From positions 1 to 26,816 of the forward strand of contig JAFGQA010000330.1 in assembly GCA_016935885.1 (NCBI GenBank): 26,816 bases of DNA, given 5' to 3'. How positions within the stretch are numbered: position 1 is the first letter of the stretch; each line of letters begins with the position of its first letter. Of the stretch, positions 24,225 through 26,816 are shown one piece after another. The notes below the pieces were generated by a model. That model was not told the origin of the DNA. It saw only the letters and a program-made list of their open reading frames with translations, and searched no databases. Made by a program: the position numbers and the translations under genes. The stretch is from Phycisphaerae bacterium (GTDB lineage Bacteria > Planctomycetota > Phycisphaerae > UBA1845 > UTPLA1).

Positions 24225-26348
24225 ATGCCGAATCCACAACGACAAATCCTGCCTGATACTTCTCCAAAGGCAAGTTGGGACGGGCCATTTCATGCGATGC
24301 TGGTCATTCCGGTCGTGCTTGTCTCGTCGATACTCATCTCCGCGGGCGGCGTTTGGCTGGAGTTGCCTCACGCGGGGGCAGCGTTCTGCTCTCAGGCGAG
24401 GATCTTCTTCGTAGATCCCGACGACTACATGCAGGCGTATCGTGCGAAGCTGGTCGCAGCCGGCCAAGCCGCCCGTGTCCGCCACATACCGGACATCAAC
24501 GTACCCAACGGAGTGGAAATGCACTGGACAGCGCCCATGGACTACTTCCTTGCGGGTGTGGGCATCCTGTTCGGTCCGTTGTCCAAACACACGGATTCAT
24601 TCGGCTACGTGGCCGCGTGGGTGCCGATTTGTCTGGGCGTCGTCTATGTCCTATGTATGATCGCTTTCATGCGACGCGGCTTCGGGGCGGGACCCGCGAT
24701 CCTGGCGGGGCTATTGGTCGTCCTGTCGCCGGCGTTTCACCGCGTCTTTCAGATCGGTCATCCCGATCATCACTGCTTGCTGGAACTGCTGCTCCTCGTC
24801 GCGTTGGGCGCGTGGATTCCACGGGCGAGCGCAGACGGGACCGCCGGTGCTCCCTCCACCGCCGCGGCAATCATCAGCGGCCTGGCAACCGGCCTGGCCA
24901 TCTGGGTCGCGGCGCAGGCACTGTTCCTTTGGCTCGCGTTGGTCGTCGGACTGACATACGCTTGTCTGTCCGGCCCTCCCCACGCGCGGAGGATCTACGC
25001 CGATGCCCGGTTCGCGTGGAACTGTGCGACCGGCGTGGTCGTTGTCGTGGGCTTCTTCATCGAGAACTGGCCCGGTCTCAACGTCGTCGCCGTTGACAAG
25101 ATCAGCACGGTGCACGTCGCGTTGGTTGTCATTGCATTCTTGGCCCCGGCTCGGTTGGGAAGCCTTCGCGCGGCAACGAAGCCTAGATCGAAAGGCGCTG
25201 CCGTTAAGGAACAGACGCCGCCCGTGCTCCAATCTCAAACGAACCGCGACATCATCTTTCTGGCGGCGATTGCAGTGTTTGTCATTTGGATGGGCTTGGC
25301 CCGGAGCCGTGCATTCGAGTACGTCAGTGGGTCGAAGTTCTTCCGGTGGCACGAACACATCGCGGAGTTGCAGCCGCTTTACACCCGGACGCTCACCGAC
25401 TGGTCCGTTCAGCCGATGCATGACCGTCTGGGCCTATTACCATACGCTTTGCCCGTCCTGCTGCTGCTTTTCCTTCTGTCCAAGCAGGTGCCGCGCCCTG
25501 TCAAGTGCGCGCTCGGGTTGCTGGCTCCCACTGTCATGATTCTGACCGTCGTGCAGCGGCGCTGGCTGGATCATATCAACCTCGCCGTCACCCCGGTGGT
25601 CGTTGTCGGCATGTGGGAGTTGGCGAAGGCGCTGCTGGGCAAGGTCGGCTCGCGAATCTGGACAATGCGATTCCTGCTGACCGCGGCGGCCTTGGCGGTT
25701 CTGATCTATCCAAGCGCCAGGATCGTCACGTCGCTGACGTACGAGGCCGCACGACTGGCCAACAGGTACCAGGAACGGACCGATTTCGTTGCCCAACAGA
25801 TCGCCGCTTACGAAATCGGGCATCCGTGCTTCAATCCGAGACGTCGGGCGATCCTCTGTGAAGAGGGCGAAGGACCGATGTTGCTGTACTGCACGGGCCT
25901 CCCCGTCGTGGCCGTGCCTTATCACCGGGCCCTGGACGGCGTGATCGAGGTGGCACGGTTCTACGCCGAGCGCGACCCGGCCGAGGCACGGTCTCAACTC
26001 GATCGGCTGGGCGTGCGCTACGTGGTCATGCCGCCGCGGGCACACGAGCAGTTGATGCACTTCGAGGAGATGGCCTTCGGCAAGTTGCGGTCGTTTGACC
26101 TGCCGACCGAGACGATCAACGAGTTCGGCCACATTATGCAGAAGCTGAACTATAAGCCGCACGAAGTCTCGCAGACGATGGCCTATCGCCTGGTGATGGA
26201 GCCGGGCGGCGATGTCATTCCCGACGTCGAGCGGATTGCCGAGATTCAGGAGGGCGCCAGGACGCCGGACGGAACGCCGATGAAGACCGGGTTGTTGTAC
26301 GTTGTGAACGAACTACCACCAGACGATACGCCCTCAACCGATGAATAG
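24225..26348 (+). CDS. STT3/AglB-like GT-C membrane glycosyltransferase
   Basis: A 707-residue protein with about 10-12 membrane helices and a C-terminal soluble part (about 520-707). The first extracytoplasmic loop has FVDPDDYMQAYRAKL (about 62-76), the position of the metal-binding Asp of STT3 proteins. NVPNGVEMHWTAPMDYFLAG follows. IGHPDHHCLLELLLL (about 177-191) matches the second acidic DHH-type motif of archaeal AglB. The C-terminal part (ILCEEGEGPMLLYCTGLPVVAVPYHRA ... LDRLGVRYVVMPP) resembles the STT3 tail, but the WWDYG motif is missing, so it is unlikely to be a classical N-oligosaccharyltransferase. It may transfer a lipid-linked sugar to another acceptor. ATG at 24225 is used; a GTG at 24198 is in frame. 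No neighbour indicates the pathway, though a lipid-linked-sugar GT2 lies at 755-1717. Confidence 0.7.
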   Translation: MPNPQRQILPDTSPKASWDGPFHAMLVIPVVLVSSILISAGGVWLELPHAGAAFCSQARIFFVDPDDYMQAYRAKLVAAGQAARVRHIPDINVPNGVEMHWTAPMDYFLAGVGILFGPLSKHTDSFGYVAAWVPICLGVVYVLCMIAFMRRGFGAGPAILAGLLVVLSPAFHRVFQIGHPDHHCLLELLLLVALGAWIPRASADGTAGAPSTAAAIISGLATGLAIWVAAQALFLWLALVVGLTYACLSGPPHARRIYADARFAWNCATGVVVVVGFFIENWPGLNVVAVDKISTVHVALVVIAFLAPARLGSLRAATKPRSKGAAVKEQTPPVLQSQTNRDIIFLAAIAVFVIWMGLARSRAFEYVSGSKFFRWHEHIAELQPLYTRTLTDWSVQPMHDRLGLLPYALPVLLLLFLLSKQVPRPVKCALGLLAPTVMILTVVQRRWLDHINLAVTPVVVVGMWELAKALLGKVGSRIWTMRFLLTAAALAVLIYPSARIVTSLTYEAARLANRYQERTDFVAQQIAAYEIGHPCFNPRRRAILCEEGEGPMLLYCTGLPVVAVPYHRALDGVIEVARFYAERDPAEARSQLDRLGVRYVVMPPRAHEQLMHFEEMAFGKLRSFDLPTETINEFGHIMQKLNYKPHEVSQTMAYRLVMEPGGDVIPDVERIAEIQEGARTPDGTPMKTGLLYVVNELPPDDTPSTDE

Positions 26349-26508
26349 CTTCGGCGCCGGCCGGTCCCGCCGACCCAGCGACAGACGAGGCCAGAACAAC
26401 CGTACGATGGGCAATCCTGCCCATCTGTTGATCCGCTTCAGCGCAATGGATATCCTCAATCCGTCGTGAGCGTGTACAGCTCGCTGGGCTGGGCCTGTTT
26501 ACCTCGCC

Positions 26509-26532
26509 GGGCCGAGAATCGTTTCTGAGCCC
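26509..26532. repeat. diverged member of the CGAGAA palindrome family
   Basis: GGGCCGAGAA-TCGT-TTCTGAGCCC. Eight of ten positions pair. The GAGAA core is kept but the loop and outer bases differ from 3728-3860. The 160 bp before it, after the GT-C stop codon, shows nothing recognisable. Confidence 0.55.
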
Positions 26533-26542
26533 CTGTTCCTCG

Positions 26543-26558
26543 CAGGAGAGGACTCCTG
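26543..26558. repeat. small hairpin between two palindrome copies
   Basis: CAGGAG-AGGA-CTCCTG, a perfect 6-bp stem. It occupies the same relative place as the second hairpin of copy B near dnaA (10709-10729), so the element may consist of two hairpins. Confidence 0.5.
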
Positions 26559-26567
26559 TTGACGATG

Positions 26568-26591
26568 GGTGCGAGAATGGATTCTCGCACC
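26568..26591. repeat. perfect member of the CGAGAA palindrome family
   Basis: GGTGCGAGAAT-GG-ATTCTCGCACC. The arms are one base pair longer than those at 3793-3816 and the loop is two bases. In this copy a loop change has become an extra pair. The remaining 26592-26816 holds no convincing gene or site; the open frames there run through the repeat. Confidence 0.75.
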
Positions 26592-26816
26592 GGCCGGCTA
26601 ATGCAATTGCCTTGGGATATAGCCATGACAGAGAAGGGGTCGCCAGCATACATAGGAGACTGCACCCATAAGAACGTAGCATATCGCTGTCGCACAAAGC
26701 GGATCCGGCATTGGATCCTGACAAAATGGCTAGCAGCCCGTGGTGGAAGTCCTTCCGACGCAGGCGTCAGAGTGATCACGCGGCGGCCGGAATCTGAGAG
26801 CAGCGACCCATCGGCA

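Noticed and set aside
26215..26779. Minus-strand open frames at the window end
   Set aside because: They run through the palindromic repeats, overlap the end of the GT-C gene, and have no family motif.

Overview
The window looks like chromosomal DNA of a planctomycete, probably from the Phycisphaerae side of the phylum. The evidence is a secreted protein with Cys-rich DCNGNGIPDECE and GDMNGDGVVDG repeats, a planctomycete-type REP-associated transposase, and many short GC-rich palindromic repeats. It spans the replication-initiation locus: dnaA, dnaN, a DUF721 gene and gyrB lie in that order on the minus strand, with no recF between dnaN and the DUF721 gene.

Layout. 1-723: a RAYT transposase gene between 24-bp direct repeats. 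755-3594, minus strand: a polyprenyl-phosphate-type GT2 glycosyltransferase, purN and a membrane-anchored alpha/beta hydrolase. 3595-4016: a gene-free stretch with a tandem palindrome array between two diverged direct repeats, then a hairpin behind gyrB. 4017-10271, minus strand: gyrB, DUF721, dnaN, dnaA. 10272-10966: a 695-bp divergent intergenic region with a good dnaA promoter, 9-mer repeats, a duplicated palindromic element and a highly self-complementary block. 10967-13670, plus strand: a TPR protein ending in two RNA polymerase alpha-CTD-like domains, then a SpoIID/LytB-type protein and an intrinsic terminator. 13721-13903: a MITE-like inverted repeat. 14064-17171: a CHASE2 adenylate cyclase. 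17233-20504, minus strand: a secreted lysyl-endopeptidase-like protein that seems to have lost its catalytic Asp and Ser, and a methyltransferase. 20735-23712: class II ribonucleotide reductase nrdJ behind two NrdR-box-like sites that overlap a promoter. 24225-26348: an STT3-like GT-C membrane protein. The last 470 bp hold more palindromes.

The main non-gene theme is a set of hairpin repeats. One family has stem GTGCGAGAA / TTCTCGCAC and loop TCCC. It occurs as a 38-bp tandem array downstream of gyrB and again inside the gyrB reading frame, where it adds about 20 residues without breaking the frame. Diverged copies near dnaA and at the window end keep their pairing through matched changes in both arms, which suggests the hairpin itself is maintained.

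Other notable points are the TPR and double alpha-CTD fusion next to dnaA, the predicted dead protease, a RAYT lacking its expected catalytic Tyr, and the NrdR-box pair at nrdJ. All family assignments were made by reading motifs by eye; no database search was run.
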